Of a DNA stretch of 64,000 nucleotides, positions 37,910-50,635 are shown in pieces. Both the position numbers and the translations under genes were made by a program. Under the pieces are notes generated by a model that worked only from the letters and a program-made list of their open reading frames with translations, did not search any database and was not told the origin of the DNA. Each line of letters begins with the position of its first letter. The first letter of the stretch is position 1. Origin of the DNA: Spisula solida (Eukaryota; Mollusca; Bivalvia; Venerida; Mactridae); contig OX365952.1 of assembly GCA_947247005.1 (NCBI GenBank), positions 50,014,722-50,078,721 on the forward strand, written 5' to 3'.

Positions 37910-40900
37910 CCTGGTACTTAAAGGGGAGCATTTTTCCAAGATCGATCTATCCATGAACTCTCAATCAAAGACAGAAACCTATCCTCGTAGAAGTTGCTTT
38001 TGATAAGTTATTTCATTTTGTTTAGCTGTTGGTTGTCATAGCAACCATTTCGTCTAATTACTGAAATGTGCTTATCTCCCTGCTTTCATGAAAAACACAG
38101 TAGATTGAGGTAACCTGCTTGTCTGACCTACAAACCAATGTGTAGTATTCCTGGTCCGGATACACACTCTCAACTAGTTTGACGTTTCAAGGTTTGCACC
38201 GTTCACTGACCGCAAACATTCCGTTCCCATGAAGTGCACAAGATATTGCACTTGTAGATACATTACTCAATGCTTGAATACTGCAACAGTGTGGGCGTGA
38301 TGCTTATAACGTTTATCATTTAGTAAGCCTGTATCAAATTATAGTCAATTGTAAGCATTTTTAAGTTGCCATAACAAGTTGGATAATTGACCGGAAGTAT
38401 GTATTACATATAGTTGTTGTTGGATTTTTTCGTTCAACTGAGACAGTCGTAGTGTGTGCGTGGCCATTCGGTTTTAGTCCTGCCTAATTGATTTCGAGGG
38501 ATGACATTTAGTATTAGTACATGCTCAAACAATTTAGAAATAGCTCTCCTCAACGTAAACTGTATTATTTCTAGCTCGTGCCAAACAATAGCCTGTAGTA
38601 TTACACTGTATTATCTTATAGTAAAAATTTAACATAGCGTTATACTCGTTAACAGAAATATTTACGTTTCATTAACAGGTCAAAAAACTTAAATACTTTG
38701 TTCATGAGTGCTATGTGTACTCATTAATTATATTCACACATCTCGCAAATTATCTACGCTATAGAACTTAAGACAAAAAGCTACGCTCGCTATTTGGACC
38801 AGTCATTTTATACGTTTTAAATAAGAAACACAAGGTATCCTATCATTTATCTCTACCAAATCTATATAGCGACATTTAAAATTAAGTCTCGCTGAGAAAA
38901 GCAAAAGTTTTCACTTTTCGAATTCATGAATTTCATATCTGAACTTTTTGAATTCACACAGTTTATCATTGGATTCGTGAAGTTCAAATCGTTAGTATGT
39001 TGACATACGACTTGCAAGTGTTACTTTTGTAAATTATTTTTTATGATATTTGTATGTTTCGAACGGGCTTTCATATTCTTTCCATAAATGTATATTTCAC
39101 GTGTTTTAGGAAATGCATTGGTCGCATGATGCATCAAAACGTGTGATATATATAGGACCTTGTGACTGGAGCAGTTGCCTTGGGGAAATACTTTAACAAT
39201 ATAATTATGTGTGTGTATATATATTAATAACGTTCTGACATTGTGTTACGCGGCACGAGATGACGTCTCTTTGCACTATCAATAGTCAAAGGCTTTATTA
39301 GACATTCTGTCTATCAACAAGAAAACAACAGAAAACCTGCAGAATAGATTTTTTAATATCTCATATATGTAATCGTATCTATTGAAAAACGGCCAAACTG
39401 TGAGATAAATAATTGGGTGGAGTAAGTGACATTGCGTATCAAAGAAGAACCTAAATGTGCATAATGTTTCACTTAAAATTTTAAAAGAGGGCGTGGTGGA
39501 TGTGCCACTCCCAGTGCAGTATTATAGTTATCGCACGCTTTTCCAGTGCGGTATTGCAGTTATTGTATACCATAACCATGATATTATGTTCATGTTCAAT
39601 AACTGCAATACTGCTCAGGCGTTAGTGTACATGTTCAGTATATTACTGCATTCACCAACACCCAGACCAATACCTTGGCATACCCCAGTAGTATGAGATT
39701 TCAGTGTGAAAAAGACCAATGAGAGTATACGTTTGATATTCTACAAATATACATACCGTTCACACTTCAAAGGTAATAATATAACTACAATACCAATATA
39801 GGACATGATACATGAGTATATAATAACACGATACAGTCGTTTTGCTATTGAAATGATATTAAATATTCTATGATACGAGTCATTGTTATAATGACTTGAT
39901 CCCCTTATATAAATTTTCTTTTCTGATCACTCGGTGAAATAAAATTCACCATATATCTTCTATATGATTATAATTATTGTTATCAAGTAGAGTAATATGC
40001 AAGTACATGTTCCATAGCCAAACTGCCTGCTGAGAGGGAAGGTTTCCACTCTGGTACAAATCCTAAATTATTATGTTTGTAATTCAACAGTTTATTAGAC
40101 AATAGCTACCGGGAAGTTTCCAGTCTGTATATAACTCGGGAAGTAGATAGCTGAGAAAATAGGCATCTCATAAGCCAATATGATTACAGAGAAATATCAT
40201 TAATGCATACTTGCACTTGCAATGGGCGTTTTTGCTGCAACTATTCATGAATGGCAAATTATATAATACAGACGTTGGTGATTTATAACGCGTTGGTCTG
40301 AGCACATGACGGAATCCAATATTTCATTTAACGGTTATGAAAGTCAATAACCTATAGCAACAGGATTAAGCCATCTACGACTTTTCCCTAACTATGTTAA
40401 CTGACATTTCCCGCTTGTACGCTATGTTAAACAACTGTAAACTGGTCAAAATACTTATCTTTTGTATTTTATCGTGTTTCTCGCCGTTTTTTTAGTTCCA
40501 TACTAGTATAAGCTGTGCATTCAAGAAAGCATGACGCGACGAAAGGTACTCTTGCTAATGCATTTTACGAATATTTGATTGAATTTAAGTACGGGAATTT
40601 TCACGTGAGTCCGACCTTCTATTAGCATCATTTAACAGCTGATATCGTGTCTATATTCATAACTCCGGTTGTAAAAGCGGAAAACATCATAAAAACTGTT
40701 GAGGTTTTTTATTCAATGACCGATATTGCACAATGTTCTTGGGAATATTAATATATTCAACGCTAGAGCCTTGCAATATTATCATGCATAAAGGTTAGGA
40801 TCATGTCAATATATTCGTACTATACTTTACAATTCCGTACTTGGCAAAATTGAACAAACAAGACCCGGTCATATGTTATACTATCATGTTGAAACTATCC

Positions 40901-43492
40901 ACCAGTACATGTCATCCAAAGTTTCCACGAAATGTTATGATAATCGCACTTGCTTGTCATAATGTAAGTAATAAAATATCAAATTAGGTGAAGTTATTTG
41001 CATTTTGCTGCAAGAATGATACGAGACATTATTGTTACACCCCTTTATATAAATTTTCACTCGTGGCTACGTTGTTTTTGATCACTCGCTGAAATAAAAT
41101 TCACCATATATCTTCTATATGATTATAATTATTATTATCAAGTAGAGTTATATACGACATGTACATGTACACATTCCCAAGCAGCGAAACTGCCTGCTGA
41201 GAGGGAAGGTCGAAGGTTTCTACTTCATGTTTGTAATTCAACAGTTAATTAGACAATAGTTACCAGGAAGTTTCAAGTCTAGATATGAATCGGGAAGTAG
41301 CTAGCTTAGAAAATGCCTAGGCATCTTATAAGCCAAGTTGGTTGGTCGGAGATAACGTCACAAGCAGTATTTTAACATCCGATATATTTGAGAGTTAACT
41401 ATTTCAGAAGTTTAGCAATTACTATCATCTAAATGAACCAATATACATGTAGATCTAATCATATTGTTATTAAAAGACGATGTGACCTTTTAATAGGTGA
41501 GACACTATCATAATCAATAACCAGTTTACTAAGATAAGCCGGAAATCCAGACATAACACTTTTGACCAACTCGTCCGTTACACAATGTGTCTGCTTTCTA
41601 CAGCGCGTTATATTATTTATGCATACTTGCATTTGCAATTGGAGTTTTTGTTGCACCTTTTCATGAACGATATTATATAATACAGATGTTGGTGATGTAT
41701 AACGCGTTGGTCTGAGCACATGACGGAATCAAATATTTCATTTAACTGTAATGAAAGTCAATAACCTATAGCAACAGGATTAAGCCATCTACGACTTTTC
41801 CCTAACTATGTTAACTGACATTTCCCGCTTGTACGCTATGTTAAACAACTGTATACTGGTCAAAATACTTATCCGTTTTCTTTTGTATTTTATCGTGTTT
41901 CTCGCCGGTTTTTAGTTCCATACTACGAGTATAAGCCGTGCATTCAAGAAAGCATGACGTGACGAAAGGTACTCTTGCTAATGCATTTTACGAATATTTA
42001 ATTGAATTTAAGTACGGGAATATTCACGTGATCCCCGACCTTCTGTTAGCATCATTTAACACCTGATATCGTGTTTATATTCATAACTCCGGTTGTAAAA
42101 GCGGAAAGCGTCATGAAAACTGTTGAGGTTTTATTCAATGACCGATATTGCATGATTGGCACTGGAATATTGTTATATTCAACGCTAGAGCCTTGCAATA
42201 TAATCATGCATAAAGGTTAGGATCAAGTCAGTATGTTCGGCAAAATTGAACAAACAAGACCTGGTTATATGTTATACTATCATGTTGAAACTTTCCACCA
42301 GTACATGTCATCCAAAGTTTCCACGAAAAGTTAGATAATCGCACTTGCTTGTCATAATGTAAGTAATAAAATATCAAATTAGGTGAAGTTATTTGCATTT
42401 TTATGCAAGGATGCATGTTGTGTTTTACATTATTTCTAGCGTTAATTTACTACGTTTTATACGAATTCAAGTAATAAATAAATTAGATGATACAATTTCG
42501 TGGAAGACACAATGTTCAAAGTGTCGGGCATAATAACATACATTGTATTATCAAGTTGTCATTTCATGAAAATATGTCTAGTAGGAAATAACTGTGTCAT
42601 TTACAGCTATTTACATAGCCCAGTGTTTGCCATTACAGATAAAGACTATCCAGTATGCATGTACGAGGGGTGATCAATATATTTGTGGACTAGTAATCCT
42701 GCTAGAGCACTTCAGAGGAAGGTCAATCGGCTCGACGTTCAAAACGCTGAAGGCGGCGTAGTCACCATGTATAAACCCAATCACTGTATGGCTTATTGGG
42801 GTACTATACAATTCAACTTGTATGACTTATTGTGATTGAAACATCCGGTGATTTCCTATCACTGTTCAACTTGTTGCAAGACTATACAATTCAACGTGTA
42901 CTCCTTATTCCGAAAACCGGATGTTGACTTGCTTATACACTGTGGGAGTAGGATTTGTATAAAAAGAAGACAGAGGCCAGTGGTTGGTATGGAAAACAAA
43001 CTGATGACGAACTGGGATGAGTATCTATAAATCTGTTTCTTCTGGTCTACCATATAACTTTGTTATCTTATCATATCTACAATTTATACAATATCCTCAA
43101 CGTTCGTGGTGGTCTGTATTTAAAGTGCAAGACATGTGCAGGCTGCTCATAAAACGATAATTGTTAGAAATGCATAATGGAGTGCTTTCATAGAGTCTAT
43201 ACGGTACTGACATTTTTCTATTTTACAACAATCCCAATCGCATTCGTTACCCAATGACGTGAATTCGTGGTAAAACAGAAAATGAGCACCAATGTGTAAG
43301 ACAGTAAAACACGATCGTCATGGTAATACTGTAGTTAATAAGCTTCTAAAACAGTTGCAGAACTGAAGTTTACCAAATTTATTACCAAAGAAATTAGTCT
43401 GCTGCATTCTGAAATTCTAACTAATGCATTTAGCGGGAATGCATTTGTATTGAAACTATGAACACTCTGACAGCTGAGGAACTTATACACCT

Positions 43493-43852
43493 ATGCTGTG
43501 TGATGCTGATAACAGAAAAGTACAAGTGCAGCGTTTATTGGCCCACTTGATGTACACTTTCATTAATAATCGTTATTGCGGTGTTAAGGTAGTTGGCATC
43601 GTGTTCAGCAATATATTTCATTTTCGTACACCAGTATTTGCAAGTATTCCTAAGTTACCACAGATAAATGACGTGTTTCTTTTCACTTACTATTCCTTAA
43701 TTACTAAAGAATCATGGGGAAATAGCGTTATCTTTATAAATAATATTAATAAATTACCAAAGAATTCTTTTCCAGGTCCCGTTGGTGTAAACGAAGGTTT
43801 ACTGATGTGTAAACGTCAAGTCTTAGCCAATCAGCATGCAGGGATTCGCTGA
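43493..43852 (+). other. 119-codon open frame, unit 4 copy
   Basis: This is the copy of the frame at 15411-15770. It has five amino-acid changes (including Q to P, R to I and L to Q) and almost no silent ones, which argues against a constrained protein. Confidence 0.18.
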
Positions 43853-46606
43853 ATTTGGAATTATAGAGAAATGATGTGTTCTTTGTCAGTAAACATTATC
43901 CATCGTATACATAGCCTGCTAATGCGTATTCAGATTTTCACGTGACGTCAGATACATTATTTGACCGGTATCGGTGTCTGACTGATTACGTCATCATATT
44001 TCCGTGTGCTCGTAACGACGTGTGTAAAACGTACACTGGTCAGCGTGTTTGCCAAATATCTCCTACATTCGGCATACGTTGTTGATATACGTCATAGTGT
44101 GACAGTGACTGCTAGAACAGATTAATATTGCCTCAATGGATATGATTATTCGGTTTACATACGTAGGCTAATATAAGAATATTTCAAACATAATAGTTAG
44201 CGAACTCAATTTTCAGCAGGGCATGTTACCTCTATGATTGTCTTTGTTATATAAGTTTGTATATTCGTCGACTTATCTAACGATTTTATTTCGCACATGT
44301 TTGTCGTTCAACGAACATGAATTAGTGAATTGCATTTGTACGTGTATCGTGGCAAAACAAGCGGTTCCAATATATGCCCCTTGTAATCGATATGGAATTA
44401 TACGTATAAATTGATTTGGAGCATTCCCTGTTCTTAACTAAAACACCTAACATTTGCTGCAATATAGATCTCATATCACCCACACCATGTTTTAACTAAA
44501 CACAAACATTTGCCATAATATAGTATCACCTACAGTAGGGTTACATACAATATGATACTCAGCACGACACAACAACTGGTGACATTACTATGGATAGTGG
44601 TTGGTTCATCTCACCAGGCTCGTGATTAATGTTCATTTTATGCAATCAAACTCTTCCCGTATAAAACAGCACGGCTTTGTCACGTATTCCGTGATCCGAA
44701 CACTATACACGGCTTAACCAAACAAATAAATAAAGTTGCGTTTTGTTGGTCTGTTTATTTTATATGATCAAACATCTGAATGCATTTATTTGTGCAATAA
44801 AACGGTTTATTAAAGTTTAAAGTATGTTTGAAGAAGTTTAATTCATTTCATTTCTACAGATTAAATTAAATGAAGAAATAACAGTATAAACAAATATTCA
44901 AAGAGCAAAGTGCAAAACCATCCTAGGAAGCCCTGAAAACAGGTTCTCATATAGGCTAGGCTTATCATTAGGTGGTATTTTAGCTTGTAAAAGGTGTACC
45001 AGAAAGGCAATGTCACATACAAAATCAAATACAATTTCACAAACAAAGTCCATAGCAACGAGCATGCGAAGGCAATGCAACATGCAGTGTTCCATACAAA
45101 TATCACATAACGGCGATCTCGTATATTAAGTCAAATAAAAAGTCTCTAACAAAGGACACTCCAAGGCAATGCCACATACAAAGTTTAGACAAAAATACCA
45201 CAATAAAATGCAGATTTAATATACAAACATACAAAAAAACAATTCAACAACTACGTACATATATTTATAACAAATGTCGAATTCATGATTATGAACACGA
45301 GTCAGCGAGATATGGGAATATAGTACTGCCTTAGAACGGCCAGAGAAAACAACACTTTAAATTTGATTGTACAATTCAACTTGTCAGTGAGGACAATTGC
45401 CTTGTCCCAATTCCTCTTTATTCCCATGTCTTCTTCCAGTAAGTAACAGACATAATGATGACATACATTGTTTGACTATGTGGTTTGCACAGTATGCAGT
45501 CAGTGTTTATAATGAAATAATCAGGCATTATGTATTGTTATCTATAAACGTTCAACTCATTTTATTGTCACAGTAACACTGCTAACCCAACATACACTGA
45601 TTGGCCAGGCACTGATAAATTGTGGTGAATGTGTGAAATTAGAGAGTTTAGAAACGCTGTCTACGCTCTACAATGACAGCAGCTCAACATATTAATGTAC
45701 TTACGGAATTACTTAGGCCATTTGCTTCTAGGAAAATGCAAGCATGGTGAAATTACCTGTACGCCAATCGTCCCTCATACAGTCGGACACATTATTCAAA
45801 TACAATATAGTTATAATCATATTCTAACATTACCGACGCTTATGTCTATTTAGACAAAGAACAAACGTAGCGTTGTATAACGTCTGATATACAATGAAAG
45901 TGACGTCACGTCGTTTTTATGACGTCATACAGGTAAACAAGTAATGTTAACAACATACTCTCCCAAAGTAACAATGGCTTTATATATATATATATGTTAG
46001 AATCTTAATAAAATATTCAACCCCCGTAGTATACATTTGTTGTACAATGGTTTGACTGTTTGTATTAACAGTTCAGGCCTACGTCTTTCGTGGTTAATTC
46101 CTACGCGCCAAAACTCCAAACCATTGAACAGCCGGTATACAACAGATTTTCATAAGTTATTTATTAAAGTATCGTTACCATTGACCATAATTCTGATTGA
46201 ACTTGTACAGTGAATGTTTGTATTATGTACTTATTTACTGTACTGTAATGTCCTATGTATTGCAAAATACACCATATGACAATAATAATGCAATTTTATA
46301 GTAGGTAAAATTAATTGGTACATGACATGTAGTATGGTGATGGAAAAAGGCAATGTATGTATCAAAATATGCTCAAGTCATAAGTTTTCTAGGAGGATTA
46401 ATTTCGTGGATAACATGGACGAACTTGACACGAATTAAATCACCGCGGGTTATCAGGCCATCGACATATTATATAAAACAAGTTGCCAATCTAATGATTT
46501 TGAAGCACGAATTTAAGACACTAAGAGAATTGTATGGTTTTACAATAAATGTAATTCATAAAACACGCGAAAACATAATACGCTACAATATAATGTAAAA
46601 ACTTAC

Positions 46607-46828
46607 GTCTATGTCAAGGTCGAATCTTTTGTTCAAATTTCGTCTGCGTTTCTGATATTTTAACTCTTCTTTCGTCGGCTTAAATGGATTTTTCAGACCA
46701 TACTTTTCGTACAATTGGTCCCTCGTGAAATATTGTTCGTAATAAGCACTAACTACATCCATTGATATGAGGACTAAGCATAGTAGTGTTATTATTTTAG
46801 ATGGACTCATTCCGACAACTTTCACCAT
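46607..46828 (-). CDS. first coding exon of a small secreted or type II membrane protein, array copy 4
   Basis: This is the unit 4 copy of the 74-residue secretory exon. Its protein is identical to copy 3 (Val 5, Ser 8, Met 23), with one silent difference in the PSK codons. The start context, hydrophobic core, VVSA cleavage point, KRRRN basic stretch and phase-0 GTAAGT donor are all intact. The exon lies 13,443 bp from copy 3. It is the last array copy before the right flank. Function and downstream exons are not recognised. Confidence 0.7.
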
Positions 46829-47714
46829 TATTTTCACAACTTTTTTACTCTTCCTCTAGGACTTCCACCAACGTAGTGGGAAGAATGAAACTTTCACACG
46901 TTTTCGCATTATTATAAACACTATATTCCAAATTATTAATAACATAAATTTTAATCAAATAATATTGCACCATTTCGCATAATCATAATTACAATTTAAG
47001 ACCATTAATTTAAACATTATCCTAATAGCATGGATTGAACGAAATGCAATAAAATATCATTTTTAGCTTTTTCACAAATTTATTTTCAAATAACTATGTT
47101 TGATCAAATGTTGATTAAATCCAATAATATGCAAACCTCATTTCGTAATCGACTAATATAAATCCACACAGATGCACAACATAATTTATACCCTTCAATT
47201 GCAATATGTGAACGTATTGTCAAAACTATTATTACTCATCTTATGCATTTAAATCAACAACGACGGTAAAATCCACACCTATTCTCGTATATCATAAAAA
47301 CGACTTCCTATTTAACGTCCGACTTTTAGCACTGATTATACTTAAATCATCAGCTACATTGTCTTTTTACTGTTAATGCAGTTTATTAATGCGTATACTG
47401 AGTTACGTTCAGTTATGACATGGTTTATCGGTATAACACAGCAATACTGTGGTATAGCTCACTCTGAGTGCTTTAAGATAGAATGAACACACAGTTAAAA
47501 GATAACCTCAATGAAAGTCTACCAAAGAATAAAACATTATCAGTGCTTCTATCAATACAGAACCTGTCCAATCTTACGTATAACTATGCAGTCTGGTAGT
47601 TTTTTTACGTATCTAAAACGTTTAGGGTCATGCTATTCAATGGAGGGTATAATTTGATTGAATACGTAATGCAATCTTAACAAAGCACCTCAGCTTGTTT
47701 TATTTGCATAATTA

Positions 47715-48262
47715 ACTTATAAATCTTACGCAGATAATACATATTTTTCTCACCGTCAGTTATGTTATTTATGTTTTCGCTTCATACATACGTTCATACA
47801 GAGCTATTATAGATGGAGATTGTATAATTATCGCAACTCACTGAACTTACAGAACAACTTAGGACGGTGTTGAGAGTGCAAGGTTACAGTCGCTGACTTT
47901 CATTAAACTTTCTAGCTATGGATATGGCACAGACACCCGTCATGTTATGCACCCCTCCCCCTGTAGACCCCACGACTACCCAGGTATCCCCTACCGACCA
48001 AAACTCTACAATCTTAGTACATATTATCTTGTTTTATACATATCACATCAAATACAATTGTTTTCAACAAAATATATCACACAATATCAGGTTTGAAAAT
48101 GTGATACGTATAAAAACAAGATAATATGTACTAGGGTTGTAGCGTTTGGGTTGGTAGGGGGTACCTGGGTAGTCGCGGGGTCTATAGGGGGGGGGGGGCA
48201 TAACATGATGGGTGTCTGTGGAATATGACAGACAACTATAAATGATATATAAAACGATTCAA
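47715..48262. mobile_element. insert with a long foldback element, unit 4
   Basis: The insert is shared with unit 3 and absent from units 1 and 2. Its core is a long inverted repeat: left arm 47930-48047, starting cagacacccgtcatgttatgc, and right arm 48099-48218, ending in the complement. Each arm is about 118-120 bp, with a spacer of about 50 bp. A poly-G run of about 11 bases (around 48187-48198) lies in the right arm. This is a foldback or MITE structure with no frame. Both ends of the insert merge into ordinary unit sequence without a clear target duplication. Confidence 0.65.
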
Positions 48263-49225
48263 AGGGTTTTAAAAGAAAGAATCGAGAAGCTGTCCTTTAA
48301 AGCTAACCTTATCGAACGTATCGTGGCATCTCGGTGGCCGACATGCATGTATTAAGACATAATGAATACTTCCTGTGTTTTATCGCAGAATTAAACACTG
48401 TCACGAGTTCGGATGCGTAGTAATTAAATCACTAGTGCGTAGTAATTTAATGCTCGCATCCGTAGAAGTGACTGTGCTTTATTATAAGGCTTATTTGCAG
48501 TTTGAAGTTATTCAGTCGTAGCTGTGTTTTATCGGTAGTTCGCGCACACCTCTGTGTGCATCTAGCTGACACCGCTGGTTGTGTAAGAATGTTTATTTTA
48601 CGGATATAAATGTGGAAAAGCGAAATTAAATTGGATTATCGCACGTGCAATATAGATGAGACAGATAGTTGGACATGACCACGGTACCAAGCTAACTGTT
48701 CCAAAACCGTGTGTGCAATCTTACTGTTTCGAAACAATAGGCAACTTATGAGATAATCTGCATCGTTTGTCATAAATGTCTACCCCATAGTAAATTGTTT
48801 GTGCAGTACACCATATGTAAAACTCGTAAAATATTAAGAAACACAACGTTATGAATGGTTCATTCAGCGTTTTCTCATACCAATTATGATCCACATGGAA
48901 AAGTAACGTGGTTGTCCGAAAAACAGGTATTTGGCGTCTGGCGACTGTTTAGAAGCGAATTTTTTTAACGACGGACAGAATTTCCGACGGATTAATAATA
49001 GCCCCCTAGCGTCTGTAAATAGGTCGTGTGTGCAGTTGATGTGGGAACGGGTATTCACAAGAACTGTTAATTTCGCTTCATTTAGATCATAATTGTATTG
49101 CAATTTTATTGACCCTTTAACATTAAAAACATAACTTCAAAATATATGTACAGTAGAAATAGGTTGGTGAGGAGTATTACTATTTATCTATTGTGTGCAA
49201 CTGCCGTGCAATAGAGTTAAAAAAT

Positions 49226-49315
49226 GCACACTGACACTCGACCAGATTAACAATTCTATAAAATTATAGGCCACGGTAATTTATAGAATTGTTTGTCTGG
49301 TCGAGTACCAGTGAA
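49226..49315. mobile_element. reduced foldback palindrome, unit 4
   Basis: This is the unit 4 version of the 7004-7126 element. The outer arms (cactgacactcgaccaga and gtctggtcgagtaccagtg) are better matched than in unit 1, but the left half of the inner stem has been deleted, leaving attataggccacgg alone. Confidence 0.6.
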
Positions 49316-50635
49316 AATGCACTATAACTGTCGATAGAGTTTTTCTTACCGATGTTAAAAACCGACGAGACAGTTGGTTTTGTTTTCTATGGTTTAGCGA
49401 CAATTGTTTGGTAGTAAGTTGCTGACTGTTTCCCGGACTAACTTATCAACCAATACTTACTTGCTGTGCCGAACACATCCCTGACGACTTCTCTATGAGC
49501 CCGTTGCCTAACCAATCGCTACCGAGCGCTTAACTTAGTCTATGCATTAACACCCTATCAGCTAACAGTGCTCGTCGACAGCATACCGTTTCTCAGCACT
49601 TTGCTAAGCGAGTGCTACCGCGCTGCTGTGCCACTGTGCAACTGCGCTTCGTCCGCTACGTGATGCTTTTCAGAAGCAAGCCGTTTCATAGGAAAGCTCT
49701 ATCGAGCGCTCGGAAGTGCTTTAGTTAGTTAACGGGCTCCATATGTGGAGGAGTTTATCGTAGCCAAGCACTATTTGAACCCCGAGCACTGTCGGAGGTT
49801 AAAGGAGCAGTAACCGGGCGGGCGTAAAGCACGTTAGACATTATACATAATACAATTGTAATTTTAAATGGACTTATACATTGTGTTACATAATATTATA
49901 CGACTATCAATAAAATGTATGCAAATATAGTTAATATACATGATAAACGCGTTACTGTCTCAGTGTAAAAATAAGACTTGTGTAAGTTGAAGCGAAGTCA
50001 AGTAGGTCAGTAAGGGTCACGTTACGTGAATAAATTGGACAGTATCGCTGATATGAGGTGATATATGACAGTCATGCCGTAAGAACGAAGCGGACCAAAA
50101 GAAGATGATGGCCATGATGGCGCCACGCAAAGAACATTGTCAAATTGTTTTTAAACTGAGGTTAATATGATGAAACTTAAGAGATAATCTCGTATACTTT
50201 CAATTAATAAATTACTTGACAAGTATTAAGCCTTGGATAATAAACAAGGCACTTGTCGGCGATATGATGCTAGGACACAGTGCTAGGACACGGTGTATAT
50301 ATGGAATTCTTATTAGTATTTCGTTGCTGCCCTCACAGTAACTGTTAGCGCTAGACTGGTACCCACTTTGTCTCATTGTCCTACACGGACTACAATATTC
50401 GGAAACTTTAGGATCGTTGTACCAGTCTAGTGAAGGGGAGTGAATAATCGCTTGTTACCAAGGCGGAGGTCACGTATTCTATGACATTGGATCCGCTCAT
50501 GTTCTCCACATGTGGAGAAGTAGTCAGATGCTTACAAGTAAGAGAGGAAGTAATAATTGGTTGATAATTATTATTAATGCCACGGAAATTGGTAAGGTCA
50601 ACCGACCACCATATATGCCTGAACAATAGTTGAGA

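Larger units (their letters stand above)
27180..39490. repeat. tandem segmental duplication, unit 3 (about 12.3 kb)
   Basis: The left part (27180-34260) is nearly identical to unit 2. The right part (about 36060-39480) is clearly more diverged from units 1 and 2 than they are from each other. Two deletions relative to unit 1 are visible: about 1.2 kb at ~36058, removing the foldback palindrome and the GC block, and about 0.47 kb at ~36120. It carries an insert at 34272-34795 shared only with unit 4, and a 428-bp MITE at 37482-37909 found only here. Apart from the exon at 33164-33385 I see no supportable gene. Confidence 0.88.
39490..50635. repeat. tandem segmental duplication, unit 4 (truncated, chimeric)
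   Basis: Bases 39490 to about 41007 resemble the unit 1 type of left end. At about 41010 the sequence jumps back and restarts with the unit 2/3 type (atgatacgagacattattgtt), so the segment 39870-41007 is present again as about 41017-42405. Homology to the other units ends abruptly near 50635, inside the equivalent of position 8310 of unit 1, so roughly the last third of a unit is missing. It carries the exon at 46607-46828, the foldback insert (47715-48262), the reduced palindrome at about 49226-49315 and the diverged GC block at about 49420-49830. No other supportable gene was seen. Confidence 0.88.
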
